DNA of 26,466 bases, taken from the IMG/VR virus record IMGVR_UViG_3300027788_000066, positions 1 to 26,466 of that record. The stretch is one strand, 5' to 3'. Of this stretch, positions 14,442 through 22,847 are shown piece by piece. The DNA comes from a virus. The translations under genes and the position numbers were made by a program. The notes beneath the pieces are model-generated. The model made no database searches. It had not been told where the DNA came from and saw only the letters and a list, made by a program, of their open reading frames with translations. How positions within the stretch are numbered: the stretch's first letter is position 1; every line of letters begins with the position of its first letter.

Positions 14442-14637
14442 TATAGGTAAAGATTATAAAAATGACTCCATGCACTACTCTGTAGGGCAAGAGGTTTATG
14501 GTGGTCACACTATAGATTGCATTGTTGAAAACAAAGATAAATACTCTGTATTTATAAAGAAGGGTGTAAATGTTTTACCTTGGAAAGACTTCAACAAAAA
14601 CATGGCCATATCAGTTGAGTATAACTTGGACTATTAA
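14419..14637 (+). CDS. Small beta-rich protein near terminase, unknown function
   Basis: A 72-residue protein: MSLVRKISIGKDYKNDSMHY, then VGQEVYGGHTIDCIVENKDKYSVFIKK and LPWKDFNKNMAISVEYNLDY. It is mostly short strands, like a small beta-barrel. The pattern VRKISIG-DYK..MHY-VGQEV...ISVEYN is one I remember from small conserved genes of marine tailed phages, with no assigned function. The start lies inside the preceding gene (23-nt overlap), and the stop overlaps the next ATG, so translation of the three genes is probably coupled. Confidence 0.6.
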   Translation: MSLVRKISIGKDYKNDSMHYSVGQEVYGGHTIDCIVENKDKYSVFIKKGVNVLPWKDFNKNMAISVEYNLDY

Positions 14638-15233
14638 TGAAAAGTGTAACCAATTTTATAATCAAACCAAAAGAAACCCGATACAACAATATTAAAAAAG
14701 TAGGTGATAAAGATCTTATATTAAACACTGAGATCTTTACTCACCAAAACGTTAGTAGAAATGCTATAGTTTTAGAGACACCTACAGTAGGTTGTACAGA
14801 GGTTAGACAAGGTGACGAAGTTATAGTACATCACAATGTCTTTAGAAGATGGAAAGATATTAAGAATAGAGAACAAAACTCAAAGTCTTTTTATAAAGAA
14901 GACATGTATTTTGTTATGCCAGATCAAATATTCGCTTATAAAAGAAATGACGTCTGGAGAGCTGTTAAAGGCTTTAGCTTTATACAACCATTAGAAAATA
15001 CAGATAAGTTCTCTATAGACAAGGAAGCACCTCTAAAAGGTGTTATAAAACATATAGATCCAGACTTGATGGATAAAGATATATATTTAAACTCTTTGGT
15101 TGGGTTTGCACCTAATTCAGAATATGAGTTTATAATAGACGGGCAGAGGTTATACCGAGTTCCCACTAATGCAATTACAATTAAATATGAATATCAAGGA
15201 AACGAAAAAGAGTATAATCCAAGCTGGGCATAA
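14637..15233 (+). CDS. Putative tandem GroES-like co-chaperonin
   Basis: A 198-residue protein that reads as two GroES-like barrels. First unit: IIKPKETRYNN, a loop GDKDLILNTEI (23-33) where GroES has its mobile GroEL-binding loop, then AIVLETPTVGCTEVRQGDEV (43-62), matching the GEVLAVG...VKVGDIVIF strand pair, and MYFVMPDQIFAYK (90-102), matching the closing strands. Second unit, from about 133: KGVIKHIDPD, LVGFAPNSEYEFIIDGQRLY (154-173) and VPTNAITIKYEY. The spacing of the GD-hydrophobic word and of the closing YxVxxxxI strand repeats in both. The assignment is by pattern, not search. A known parallel is chloroplast Cpn20, two GroES units in one chain. It sits directly before the terminase genes, well apart from the groEL/groES pair. 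Alternatively it may be an unrelated beta-barrel head protein. Confidence 0.5.
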   Translation: MKSVTNFIIKPKETRYNNIKKVGDKDLILNTEIFTHQNVSRNAIVLETPTVGCTEVRQGDEVIVHHNVFRRWKDIKNREQNSKSFYKEDMYFVMPDQIFAYKRNDVWRAVKGFSFIQPLENTDKFSIDKEAPLKGVIKHIDPDLMDKDIYLNSLVGFAPNSEYEFIIDGQRLYRVPTNAITIKYEYQGNEKEYNPSWA

Positions 15234-15462
15234 AGCAGTTGAGGAACTTATCAAAGTAGCTAAAGAAGCTATTGTAGATTCAGGAGATGATATAACAGCT
15301 GATAGACTTAAGAATGCTGCTGCAACAAAAAAACTAGCTATATTCGATGCTTTTGAAATATTGAATAGAATACAGGACGAAGAAGATATGTTAAACAATA
15401 AAACTAAAGAGGTTGTTGAAGAAACATCTTTTGGTGGATTTGCTGAAAGAAGATCTAAGTAA
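15187..15462 (+). CDS. Putative terminase small subunit
   Basis: A 91-residue helical protein: MNIKETKKSIIQAGHKAVEE, then LIKVAKEAIVDSGDDITADRLKNAAATKK and LAIFDAFEILNRIQDEEDML, ending in an FGGFAERRSK tail. The ADRLKNAAATKK...FDAFEIL stretch is what I recall of short proteins encoded directly before large terminase genes in marine phages. Here too the large terminase starts inside its stop codon (TAATG). A small subunit recognises the phage DNA and hands it to the motor. The frame opens at an ATG at 15169 as well. I chose 15187 because it follows an AATTAAAT leader and gives the smaller overlap with the previous gene. Confidence 0.55.
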   Translation: MNIKETKKSIIQAGHKAVEELIKVAKEAIVDSGDDITADRLKNAAATKKLAIFDAFEILNRIQDEEDMLNNKTKEVVEETSFGGFAERRSK

Positions 15463-17675
15463 TGTACAAGCAAACTTTATTTAAGGTTGTAGAACCTATA
15501 AAAATAAATACCATAAAAAGACTTAATAAGTCTAAAAAATGGAAATATGGTTATAACAAAGAACATGACGTTGTTGTTATAAGCAAGACGGGTGAAATAG
15601 GTGAGATATATGAAATACAAAATTTTAAAATAGCTTTACCTAAATTAACAAGCCCTCATAAGTTTAGTGAAAATAAATGGGAAGTAACTGAGTATCCTAA
15701 AGAACTTAAAAGAATAAAAACAATATTTGATTGGAAGAATTATCCAGATGATTTCAAGAAAAAATATATAGACTACATAGAAAATGAGTTCAAAAAAAGA
15801 GATGAAGGTTTTTGGTACATTAACAAAGGTGTTCCTACTTACATTACTGGCACTCATTACATGTACCTGCAGTGGTCCAAGATTGATGTTGGGCAACCAG
15901 ACTTTAGAGAAGCAAATAGATTATTCTACATATTCTGGGAAGCTTGCAAAGCAGATACAAGATGTTACGGAATGTGCTACCTTAAAAACAGACGTTCAGG
16001 ATTCTCTTTTATGGCTTCTGGAGAAACAGTCAACCAAGCCACAATATCATCTGATGCTAGATTTGGTATCTTATCAAAGTCAGGACCAGATGCTAAAAAA
16101 ATGTTTACCGACAAGGTTGTACCAATATCCATCAACTACCCTTTCTTTTTCAAACCAATACAAGACGGTATGGACCGTCCAAAAACAGAACTTGCCTATA
16201 GAGTACCTGCGAGTAAACTTACAAGACGAAGTATTGTTAGCTCTGAAAAACCAGAAGAATTAGAAGGTCTTGATACAACTATAGATTGGAAAAACACAGG
16301 TGACAACAGTTACGATGGTGAAAAACTAAAGCTCTTAGTGCATGATGAGTCAGGTAAGTGGGAAAGACCTAATAATATATTAAACAACTGGAGAGTCACA
16401 AAAACAACATTAAGATTAGGTTCTAGGATTATAGGTAAATGTATGATGGGATCAACATCAAACGCCTTAGATAAAGGTGGTGATAATTTTAAGAAACTAT
16501 ACAGAAACTCAGATGTTACAAAAAGAAACCGCAATGGACAGACTAGCTCAGGATTATATAGTTTGTTCATACCTATGGAATGGAACTACGAAGGATTCAT
16601 TGACTCTAATGGCATACCTGTATTCGACACACCCGAGCAAGAAAGTTTTGGACCGCATGGTGAATCTATAAACAGTGGCATATTAGAGCACTGGCAAAAT
16701 GAAGTTGATGGTTTAAAAGAAGATGGAGATGCTTTAAACGAGTTCTACAGACAATTTCCTAGAACAGAAGAACACGCGTTTAGGGACGAAACTAAAAACA
16801 GTATATTTAATTTAGCAAAAATATACGAACAAATAGATTTTAACGAGGATCTTAATAATGATTCTCAAGTAACAGTTGGTAGCTTTCAATGGGTTAATGG
16901 TATAAAAGATTCAACAGTAATGTTTTATCCAAATCCAGCTGGTAGATTTAAAATTAGCTGGGTACCACCTGGAAATAGGCAAAACGCTAGTATAGTTAAA
17001 AATGGTATGAGATACCCAGGCAACGAACACATGGGTGCTTTTGGTTGTGATAGTTATGACATATCAGGAACTGTTGATGGTAAAGGTTCTAACGGAGCTT
17101 TACACGGGTTAACAAAGTTTAGTATGGAAGATTGTCCACCAAACCAATTTTTTTTAGAATACGTAGCAAGACCACAAACCGCTGAGATATTCTTTGAAGA
17201 TGTTTTAATGGCTTTAGTTTTTTACGGTATGCCATTATTAGCTGAAAACAATAAGCCTCGTTTATTATATTATTTAAGAAGACGTGGATATAGAGGTTAC
17301 TCAATGAATAGGCCTGATAGAATTTGGAATAAATTATCAGTTGCTGAAAAAGAAGTAGGTGGAATACCAAACTCAAGTGAAGATATTAAGCAAGCACACG
17401 CTGCTGCTATTGAAATGTATATACAAGATCATGTTGGAATGAAGTCTGATAATACATATGGAACATGTTATTTTAACGAAACGTTGCAAGACTGGGCAAA
17501 GTTTGACATTAATAATCGTACAAAGTTTGATGCGGCTATTAGTTCAGGTTTAGCTGTTATGGCTTGTAACAGACATTTGTACAGAGCAAACCCAATTATG
17601 AAAAAAGAAAAATTAAACTTAAGCATAGCTAAATACGGACAATCCGGTATGCAATCAAAACTAATAGAAAATTAA
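15462..17675 (+). CDS. terL: Terminase large subunit
   Basis: A 737-residue DNA-packaging motor protein: an ATPase followed by a nuclease. The phosphate-binding loop is K175-N-R-R-S-G-F-S182, with the lysine at the front and Phe where the standard loop has Lys. This matches the deviant loop of phage lambda gpA (KSARVGYSK). The Walker B strand is LKLLVHDE, with D295-E296. A coupling motif MMGSTSN (328-334) follows. In the C-terminal nuclease, GAFGCDSYD (D530) and AEIFFEDVL (E579-D580) supply likely metal-binding acids. The length is on the long side for the family because of an N-terminal extension of about 110 residues (DVVVISKTGEIGEIYEIQNF and following). The gene is coupled to the putative small subunit by TAATG and ends 1 nt before the portal start. 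The family call is firm; exact nuclease residues need alignment. Confidence 0.85.
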   Translation: MYKQTLFKVVEPIKINTIKRLNKSKKWKYGYNKEHDVVVISKTGEIGEIYEIQNFKIALPKLTSPHKFSENKWEVTEYPKELKRIKTIFDWKNYPDDFKKKYIDYIENEFKKRDEGFWYINKGVPTYITGTHYMYLQWSKIDVGQPDFREANRLFYIFWEACKADTRCYGMCYLKNRRSGFSFMASGETVNQATISSDARFGILSKSGPDAKKMFTDKVVPISINYPFFFKPIQDGMDRPKTELAYRVPASKLTRRSIVSSEKPEELEGLDTTIDWKNTGDNSYDGEKLKLLVHDESGKWERPNNILNNWRVTKTTLRLGSRIIGKCMMGSTSNALDKGGDNFKKLYRNSDVTKRNRNGQTSSGLYSLFIPMEWNYEGFIDSNGIPVFDTPEQESFGPHGESINSGILEHWQNEVDGLKEDGDALNEFYRQFPRTEEHAFRDETKNSIFNLAKIYEQIDFNEDLNNDSQVTVGSFQWVNGIKDSTVMFYPNPAGRFKISWVPPGNRQNASIVKNGMRYPGNEHMGAFGCDSYDISGTVDGKGSNGALHGLTKFSMEDCPPNQFFLEYVARPQTAEIFFEDVLMALVFYGMPLLAENNKPRLLYYLRRRGYRGYSMNRPDRIWNKLSVAEKEVGGIPNSSEDIKQAHAAAIEMYIQDHVGMKSDNTYGTCYFNETLQDWAKFDINNRTKFDAAISSGLAVMACNRHLYRANPIMKKEKLNLSIAKYGQSGMQSKLIEN

Positions 17676-17676
17676 T

Positions 17677-20100
17677 ATGGCTGAGTCAGTTGTAAAAGGT
17701 TATTTTCCGAGTCAAGTTGTACCTGACGCAGAGAAATTAAGTGCTGAGTATGGATTACAAGTAGGTAAGGCCATTGAGTACGAGTGGTTTGATGGATCTA
17801 CGTCTAATCAAAGATACAATCAGCACCAAGCTGAGTTTCATAAACTAAGGCTTTATGCTAGAGGTGAACAACCTATTCAAAAATACAAAGATGAATTATC
17901 TGTAAACGGTGACTTAAGCTACTTAAACTTAGATTGGAAACCAGTACCTGTTGTTCCTAAATTTGTAGATATAGTAGTTAACGGTATATCAGAAAGATCA
18001 TTTGATATAAAATGTTACTCTCAAGATCCTTACGGTATAAGTAAGAGAACAAAGTACATGGAATCTATAATGAGAGACATGCAGACACAAGAGTTAAGTG
18101 CTTTTGCACAAGAAGCTTTTGGCATTGCATTATTTGAAAACGCTCCAGACAAACTACCTGACAGTCAAGAAGAGTTAGATCTTCATATGCAATTAAGTTA
18201 CAAGCAAGGTATAGAGTTAGCTGAAGAGCAAGCTATAAACGTATTGCTTAAAGGTAACAGATATGATCTAACAAAAAGAAGAGTTAACTACGATCTAGCT
18301 ACAATAGGTATAGGCTGCGTGAAAAATACTTTTACACAATCAGAAGGAGTTAAAGTTGAATATGTGGATCCAGCTAATATAGTTTATTCTTATACAGAAG
18401 ATCCAGACTTTCAAGATATATATTACGTAGGTGAAATAAAAACAATACCTATAAACGAACTTAAAAAAGAATTTCCAAATCTAACTGATGAGGATTTAAA
18501 ATCTATACAAAGTCAAAGCATACATCAGAATAGTTACTCTAGCAATAGATACAACTCTTCTTATTACGACGATAAAAACCAGATTCAAGTTTTATATTTT
18601 AACTACAAAACCTATATGAACGAGGTTTACAAGGTTAAAGAAACTTCAACTGGTGCAGAAAAAATAATACTAAGAGACGATACATTTGATCCACCTATAA
18701 ATGAAATGACAGGTAACTTTGGTAAAATATCAAGGTCATTAGAAGTTTTATATGAAGGTTGTTTAATTTTAGGAACAGACTACTTATTAAAGTGGGAGTT
18801 AGCTAAAAACATGATGAGACCTAAAAGCGACTATAGTAAAGTTAAAATGAACTACGCTATTAATGCTCCTAGAATGTATAAGGGTAGAATTGATTCATTA
18901 GTAAAACGTATAACAGGTTTTGCTGACATGATACAGTTGACTCATTTAAAACTACAACAAGTAATGTCTAGAATGGTACCAGACGGTGTTTATTTAGACG
19001 CTGATGGTTTAGCTGAGGTTGATTTAGGCAATGGAACTAATTATAATCCACAAGAAGCGTTAAATATGTTCTTTCAGACGGGATCTATAATAGGTAGATC
19101 TTTTACTTCTGAAGGAGACATGAACCCAGGTAAAGTACCTATTCAAGAAATACAATCAGGATCTGGTGGTCAAAAAATACAAACTTTAATAACCAACTAC
19201 AACTATTACATGCAAATGATAAGAGATGTAACTGGTTTAAACGAAGCTAGAGATGGTAGCACTCCTGATAGTAGAGCGTTAGTTGGGGTTCAAAAGCTAG
19301 CTGCTGCTAACTCAAACACGGCTACTAGACATATATTAAATTCTGGTTTAGCTTTGACACAAGAGCTTGCGGAAGGTTTGTCTCTTAGAATATCTGATAT
19401 ATTAGAGTTTTCACCAACAAAAGAAGCTTTTATACAAAAAATAGGTAATCAAAATGTTGGAGTGCTAGAAGATATAGCTAAATTACATTTACATGATTTT
19501 GGAATATTCATAGAGCTTACTCCTGATGAAGAACAAAAAGCTATATTAGAACAAAACATACAAGTTGCTATAGCTCAAGGATTAATTGATCTAGAAGATG
19601 CTATTGATCTTAGAGAGTTAAAAAATATAAAACTTGCAAATCAACTGTTAAAAATACGTAGAAAGAAAAAGCAAGAAAGAGAGCAGAAGATGCAACAAGA
19701 AAATATGCAGGCTCAAGCACAGGCAAATGCACAAGCTCAACAAGTTGCAGCTCAAGCTGAGGTTCAAAAAGCTCAACAACTGTTTCAAATAGAAACACAG
19801 ATGGAGCAAATGAAAGGTGAAATAGCTAATCAAAAAATGCAAACAGAAGCAATGCTAAAGAAAGAGTTAATGGCATTGGAGTTTCAGTTTAACATGGAAT
19901 TAAAAAATGCTGAGGTTGATAATGCTAAGGGAAAAGAACAATACAAAGAAGATCGTAAAGACGAGAGAACAAAAATACAGGCTAGTCAACAAAGTGAGTT
20001 GATAAACCAAAGACAGAACGACGCGCCACCAAAGAAATTTGAGTCATCTGGAAATGATAATATGAGTGGTTTTGACTTAGGTTCGTTTGGACCTATGTAA
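17677..20100 (+). CDS. Portal protein
   Basis: An 807-residue protein, expected to form the dodecameric DNA gateway at one vertex of the head. Early residues include YNQHQAEFHKLRLYARGEQP and NLDWKPVPVVPKFVDIVVNG, a familiar portal opening. A Tyr-rich beta region (VEYVDPANIVYSYTEDPDFQ) forms the clip and wing area. The diagnostic stem words are RDVTGLNEARDGSTPDSRAL, then GVQKLAAANSNTATRHI (around 514-550). From about residue 659 to 760 there is a long Gln/Glu/Ala/Lys helix (KKKQEREQKMQQENMQAQAQ) like the helical barrel extension seen in podovirus portals. It lies immediately after the terminase, the usual order. Confidence 0.88.
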   Translation: MAESVVKGYFPSQVVPDAEKLSAEYGLQVGKAIEYEWFDGSTSNQRYNQHQAEFHKLRLYARGEQPIQKYKDELSVNGDLSYLNLDWKPVPVVPKFVDIVVNGISERSFDIKCYSQDPYGISKRTKYMESIMRDMQTQELSAFAQEAFGIALFENAPDKLPDSQEELDLHMQLSYKQGIELAEEQAINVLLKGNRYDLTKRRVNYDLATIGIGCVKNTFTQSEGVKVEYVDPANIVYSYTEDPDFQDIYYVGEIKTIPINELKKEFPNLTDEDLKSIQSQSIHQNSYSSNRYNSSYYDDKNQIQVLYFNYKTYMNEVYKVKETSTGAEKIILRDDTFDPPINEMTGNFGKISRSLEVLYEGCLILGTDYLLKWELAKNMMRPKSDYSKVKMNYAINAPRMYKGRIDSLVKRITGFADMIQLTHLKLQQVMSRMVPDGVYLDADGLAEVDLGNGTNYNPQEALNMFFQTGSIIGRSFTSEGDMNPGKVPIQEIQSGSGGQKIQTLITNYNYYMQMIRDVTGLNEARDGSTPDSRALVGVQKLAAANSNTATRHILNSGLALTQELAEGLSLRISDILEFSPTKEAFIQKIGNQNVGVLEDIAKLHLHDFGIFIELTPDEEQKAILEQNIQVAIAQGLIDLEDAIDLRELKNIKLANQLLKIRRKKKQEREQKMQQENMQAQAQANAQAQQVAAQAEVQKAQQLFQIETQMEQMKGEIANQKMQTEAMLKKELMALEFQFNMELKNAEVDNAKGKEQYKEDRKDERTKIQASQQSELINQRQNDAPPKKFESSGNDNMSGFDLGSFGPM

Positions 20101-20129
20101 TTAATTTTATAATTTTATAATATTTTATT

Positions 20130-21278
20130 ATGGCTAAAGAAGAAAAAGTAGTCGAAGAGGTAGTGGAAGAAATAACTCCGCAGGCTCAAGAGACTGAAAA
20201 AGGTGATCTAGTACCTGAAGTTACTGTCAAAGAAGATGGTACACATAAAATAGATTTTGACAAATTAGTAACTAAGCCAGAAAAAGGCAAGGTTGCTGAA
20301 GAAGTTAAAGAAGAAGTAAAGGTTGAAGAACCTGTAGCTGTTATTGAAGAAGAGGTTGCTCCTAAAGAGCCTACTGTTTTAGAAGAAATAACAGAAGAAG
20401 AGGTTGTTGAGAAAGCTGAGGAGATTGCAGAAGCAGTTGTTGAAGCTCAAGAAACTGGAAAACCTTTACCAGAAAACATTCAAAAAGTTGTAGACTTTAT
20501 AGATGAGACTGGTGGAAGTTTAGAAGACTATGTTAAACTTAACCAAGACGTGGATGCTTTAAATGAAGATCAATTGCTAGTTGAGTATTATCAAAACACA
20601 AGACCTCATTTAGATCCATCGGAGATAAACTTTTTGATAGAAGATAAGTTTTCTATTGAAGAAGATACTGAAGATGAAAGAGATATTAAAAGAAAAAAAT
20701 TAGCTAGAAAAGAAGAATTAGCATACGCTAAAAATCATCTTAATAGCTTAAAAGATAAATACTATGAAGAAATCAAAGGCGGCTCTAGGTTAGCTCCTGA
20801 GCAAAAAAAGGCTGTAGATTTTTTCAACAGATATAATAAAAATCAAGAGGTTGCTGAAAAGCAAACTCAAACTTTCAACAATAAAACTAACCAAGTTTTT
20901 AATGACGAATTCAAAGGTTTTGAATATAAAGTCGGAGACAAGAGGTATAGGTTTAATGTTAAAAACCCGAATGAGGTTAAAGATACACAAGGTAACATCA
21001 ATAATTTTGTTAAGAAGTTTCTTAATAAAAACAATGAGATGGAAGACGCTGCGGGTTATCACAAATCTTTATTCACCGCAATGAATCCCGATGCAATTGC
21101 AAACCATTTTTACGAACAAGGAAAGTCTGATGCTATGAGACAGAGTATTTCTCAAACAAAAAACATTAGTATGGATCCTAGAAAAGCTCAAGGAGAAGCA
21201 CCTAAATCAGGTACTACTTACAGAGCTGTCGATGCAGATGGTTCATCTTTTAAGTGGGGTTTCAAAAAAAATAAATAA
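20130..21278 (+). CDS. Putative capsid scaffold protein
   Basis: A 382-residue protein. The first 110 residues are extremely acidic and Glu/Val-rich (VVEEVVEEITPQAQETEKGD, VKEEVKVEEPVAVIEEEVAP). The middle is helical and charged (ERDIKRKKLARKEELAYAKN), and the C terminus is basic and aromatic (SSFKWGFKKNK). An acidic helical body with a short basic end, encoded between portal and major capsid protein, is the standard picture of a phage scaffold, whose basic tip contacts capsid subunits during assembly. No protease domain is fused to it. The start follows ttttataatattttattATGGC. Confidence 0.75.
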   Translation: MAKEEKVVEEVVEEITPQAQETEKGDLVPEVTVKEDGTHKIDFDKLVTKPEKGKVAEEVKEEVKVEEPVAVIEEEVAPKEPTVLEEITEEEVVEKAEEIAEAVVEAQETGKPLPENIQKVVDFIDETGGSLEDYVKLNQDVDALNEDQLLVEYYQNTRPHLDPSEINFLIEDKFSIEEDTEDERDIKRKKLARKEELAYAKNHLNSLKDKYYEEIKGGSRLAPEQKKAVDFFNRYNKNQEVAEKQTQTFNNKTNQVFNDEFKGFEYKVGDKRYRFNVKNPNEVKDTQGNINNFVKKFLNKNNEMEDAAGYHKSLFTAMNPDAIANHFYEQGKSDAMRQSISQTKNISMDPRKAQGEAPKSGTTYRAVDADGSSFKWGFKKNK

Positions 21279-21303
21279 TTAATAAAACTAAAAATTAAAA
21301 ATT

Positions 21304-22764
21304 ATGGCTTTAGCTGGAACTGGCGCTGAGTTATCACATGTGGTACCTCGCCCAAACAAACTTGCATTTGACAATAACTATTTGTCAATTGCTGATAATG
21401 ATTTTAACTTTGCTAAGCAATTCTTACCAGAAGTTTACGAGAAAGAAGTAGAAAGATACGGTAACCGTACTATCTCTGGTTTCTTAAGAATGGTTGGTGC
21501 TGAAATGCCAATGGCTTCTGATCAAGTAGTTTGGTCTGAACAAGGTAGAATTCACGTAGCATCTAATAACGCTACAATCGCAAACACAAACGCAACAAGC
21601 GATACAATTACACTAGTTGCTGATCCCGTTGGAAATGGTGACGGATTAACTGCTGCTCAACAATGGGCGTTATATTCTGTAGGTGACACTTTAGTTGTTT
21701 CTCAAGGGAATTTAACTGTAAAAGCAAGAGTACAAAGCAAACCTGCTGGAACTGTTACTTTAGTAGTATCTGCTTACGATTTTGCTGGTATTGTACTAGG
21801 TGGTGCTAATGATGCTGGATTTTCTGCTGCTGCAGTAAAACTATTCATCTTTGGTTCTGAATACGGAAAAGGAACAGACAACGCGTCTCAACAATCTGTA
21901 GATTCTCCATTCACTAAATTTGATAACAAACCTATCATTATGAAAGGTAAGTATGAAATTAGTGGATCTGATACTGCACAAATTGGATGGGTTGAAGTTG
22001 CTACTGAAGCTGGTGCTTCTGGGTACCTTTGGTATTTAAAATCTGAAAGTGAAACTAGAATTAGATTTGAAGATAAATTAGAGATGGCAATGATTGAAGC
22101 TGAAAAAGCTGTTGCTGCATCTGGATTATCTGCTACTTTTACTGGATCTGAAGGATTATTTGCTGCTATTGAATCAAGAGGATTAGTATATAACAATCAA
22201 GGATTTGCTAACGCTTGCGTTGGTGGTGGAATTGATGAGTTTGATGCTATCTTACAAGAGCTTGATAAGCAAGGAGCTATCGAAGAGAACATGATGTTCT
22301 TAGATAGATCTACTGCTTTAAGCATTGATAAAATGTTAGCTAATCAAAATTCTTACGGAGCTGGTGGTACATCTTACGGTGTATTTGACAATTCTGAGGA
22401 TATGGCTTTAAATTTAGGTTTCTCTGGATTTAGACGTGGATCTTACGATTTCTACAAGTCTGACTGGAAATACTTAAACGATGCTACTACTCGTGGATTA
22501 ATAGCTGACGTAGAAGGTGTTATTGTACCAGCTGGTACTTCAACAGTATATGACCAATCAATGGGGAAAAATATTTCAAGACCATTCTTACACATCCGTT
22601 ACAGAGCTTCTGAAGCAGATGATAGAAAAATGAAATCTTGGATTACAGGATCTGTTGGTGGAAGTTATACTTCTGACTTAGATAGCATGACTGTAAACTT
22701 CTTATCAGAAAGATGTTTATGTGTACAAGCTGCTAACAACTTCGTATTATTGAAAAAATCATAA
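21304..22764 (+). CDS. Major capsid protein
   Basis: A 486-residue protein opening MALAGTGAELSHVVPRPNKL, then FDNNYLSIADNDFNFAKQFL and a WSEQGRIHV strand. It has a long Ala/Glu helix region (EDKLEMAMIEAEKAVAASGL, about 258-277) and a C-terminal TVNFLSERCLCVQAANNFVL. Size, position after the scaffold and the composition fit the HK97-fold shell protein. Codon use differs clearly from its neighbours: I count one ATA among about 24 Ile codons, and several CGT/CGC Arg codons, whereas the portal gene uses mostly ATA and AGA. This is a sign of selection for very high expression. A strong terminator-like hairpin follows 18 nt after the stop. Confidence 0.85.
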   Translation: MALAGTGAELSHVVPRPNKLAFDNNYLSIADNDFNFAKQFLPEVYEKEVERYGNRTISGFLRMVGAEMPMASDQVVWSEQGRIHVASNNATIANTNATSDTITLVADPVGNGDGLTAAQQWALYSVGDTLVVSQGNLTVKARVQSKPAGTVTLVVSAYDFAGIVLGGANDAGFSAAAVKLFIFGSEYGKGTDNASQQSVDSPFTKFDNKPIIMKGKYEISGSDTAQIGWVEVATEAGASGYLWYLKSESETRIRFEDKLEMAMIEAEKAVAASGLSATFTGSEGLFAAIESRGLVYNNQGFANACVGGGIDEFDAILQELDKQGAIEENMMFLDRSTALSIDKMLANQNSYGAGGTSYGVFDNSEDMALNLGFSGFRRGSYDFYKSDWKYLNDATTRGLIADVEGVIVPAGTSTVYDQSMGKNISRPFLHIRYRASEADDRKMKSWITGSVGGSYTSDLDSMTVNFLSERCLCVQAANNFVLLKKS

Positions 22765-22782
22765 TACAAAACTAAGTAATTC

Positions 22783-22822
22783 TTACCCTCGTTATATCAA
22801 CGGGGGTAACTATTACTTTTAT
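22783..22822 (+). terminator. Intrinsic terminator after major capsid gene
   Basis: An 11-pair stem (22783-22793 with 22799-22809, one G-T wobble) closes on a 5-nt loop; its core is taccctcgtt pairing with aacgggggta. A T-rich stretch (acttttattt) follows from 22815. The hairpin would let capsid mRNA accumulate above the level of the downstream genes. Confidence 0.75.
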
Positions 22823-22847
22823 TTAAACTATTTAATTATATTATATC

